Assembly (NCBI RefSeq): GCF_000003605.2
Contig: NW_003148772.1
Span: 401,763 to 428,944 of the forward strand
Source of the DNA: Saccoglossus kowalevskii
Lineage: Eukaryota > Hemichordata > Enteropneusta > Harrimaniidae
Direction of reading: 5' to 3'
DNA: 27,182 nt
Under the pieces are notes generated by a model. It was not told the origin of the DNA. It did not search any database and saw only the letters and a list, made by a program, of their open reading frames with translations. Shown here piece after piece: positions 26,295-27,182 of this stretch (within the stretch, counting starts at the first letter, position 1; each line of letters starts with the position of its first letter). Position numbers and translations under genes: made by a program.

Positions 26295-26512
26295 TAACAA
26301 GAACCATGAAGAATGGCTGCTGTGTTCAGTCAGAGCTCTGTGCAGGTATTATTTTAGAACACTTAGAATAAGGGATCAGGGGACAATACAAAACATATGT
26401 TTGTCTGTCATACAGTAAGACAAATAACATATACTACATCCCCCACGACCATTAGCTATTGGGAAAAGCACATGATTACCCAATCATACAAGTTAAACCT
26501 AAAATAAATTTC
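26295..26512. other. Short non-coding stretch before the 48-bp satellite
   Basis: No gene, RNA or repeat recognised; AT-rich. Confidence 0.5.
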
Positions 26513-27182
26513 AGATTCTAGGCATTGGTGGAGTGGTTTATATTGAGCGGGACGTCACACAGATTCTAGGCATTGATGGAGTGAGATATATTGAGTGAAA
26601 TGCCACACAGATTCTAGGCATTGGTAAATTGGGATATATTGAGTGAAACGTCACACGGATTCTAGGCATTTGTGGAGGGGTATTTATTGAGTGGAATGTC
26701 ATGCAGATTCTAGCCATTGGTGGAGTAGAATATATTGAGTGGAATGCCACACAGATTCTAGGCATTGGTCAATTGGAATATATTAAGTGGAATGTCACAC
26801 AGATTCCATGCATTGGTCGAGTGGAAAATATTGAGTGGAACGTCACACGGATTCTAGGCAATTGTGGAGTGGTTTATATTGAGTGGAACGACACACAGAT
26901 TCTAGGCAATTGTGGAGTGGTTTATATTGAGTGGAACGACACACAGATTCTAGACATTGGTGGAGTGGGATATATTGAGTGGAATGTCACACAGATTCTA
27001 GGCATTGGTGGAGTGAGATATATTGAGTGGAATGTCACTCAGATTCTAGGCATTGGTGGAGTGGGATATATTGAGTGGAACGTCACACAGATTCTAGGCA
27101 ATTATGGAGTGGTTTATATTGAGTGGAACGTCACACGGATTCTAGGCATTTGTGGAAGGGTATTTATTGAGTGGAATGTCAT
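26513..27182 (+). repeat. 48-bp satellite array, about 14 units, cut by window edge
   Basis: The unit starts AGATTCTAGGCATTGGTGGA and ends with a TATATTGAGTGGAATGTCAC-like part. Starts checked at 26513, 26561, 26609 and 26657 are exactly 48 bp apart, and the spacing appears constant to the right edge. As 48 is a multiple of 3, the - strand reads as a 16-residue repeat (MPRICVTFHSIY...), open for 75 codons at 26538-26765 and broken wherever GTTTATAT gives a TAA. Substitutions but almost no length changes separate the units. Confidence 0.97.

Overview
This window is animal nuclear DNA, most likely from a marine invertebrate. The evidence is AT-rich non-coding sequence, GT-AG introns of 0.5-10 kb, two satellite arrays, and many short non-coding inverted-repeat transposons. 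I see no bacterial genes, rRNA, true tRNA, CRISPR array or recognisable viral or transposase coding sequence. The species cannot be fixed from the sequence alone.

The one gene I recognise with confidence is an ANP32-family gene (acidic leucine-rich nuclear phosphoprotein 32) on the + strand. I could assemble all seven coding exons: 6673-6720, 16641-16787, 18400-18519, 19617-19791, 20304-20578, 21645-21711 and 22675-22757. Together they make 915 nt, or 304 residues plus a stop, with consistent splice phases. The protein has an N-terminal leucine-rich-repeat domain with its capping motif, a long Asp/Glu tail, and the family C-terminus with a KRKR nuclear signal. The acidic tail carries a VGLEYLQKE core that resembles the H2A.Z-interacting segment of vertebrate ANP32E, so an ANP32E-like histone-chaperone role is a reasonable inference. 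A second perfect GTAAGT donor inside exon 5 would remove exactly that core while keeping the frame.

Layout. 1-500: nothing recognised. 500-3330: a 30/31-bp satellite in two blocks with higher-order duplication. 3557-3664: three 36-bp repeats. 3930-6480: an interspersed repeat, then a promoter-like stretch holding an unexplained possible first exon (5721-5861). 6420-6720: ANP32 promoter and exon 1. 6721-16640: the 9.9-kb intron 1, filled with MITE-like elements, a possible SINE, small tandem repeats and an RFX X-box palindrome. 16641-22757: exons 2-7, with introns that carry further copies of the same repeat families. 22758-26500: 3' flank with a minisatellite rich in CArG boxes, a G-quadruplex candidate and several inverted-repeat elements. 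26513-27182: a 48-bp satellite that runs off the right edge.

Repeats are the other main content. At least eight families occur two or more times inside this window. That made it possible to define their ends, and often their likely target-site duplications, from the window alone. Functional claims beyond the ANP32 gene are weak and are marked as such.
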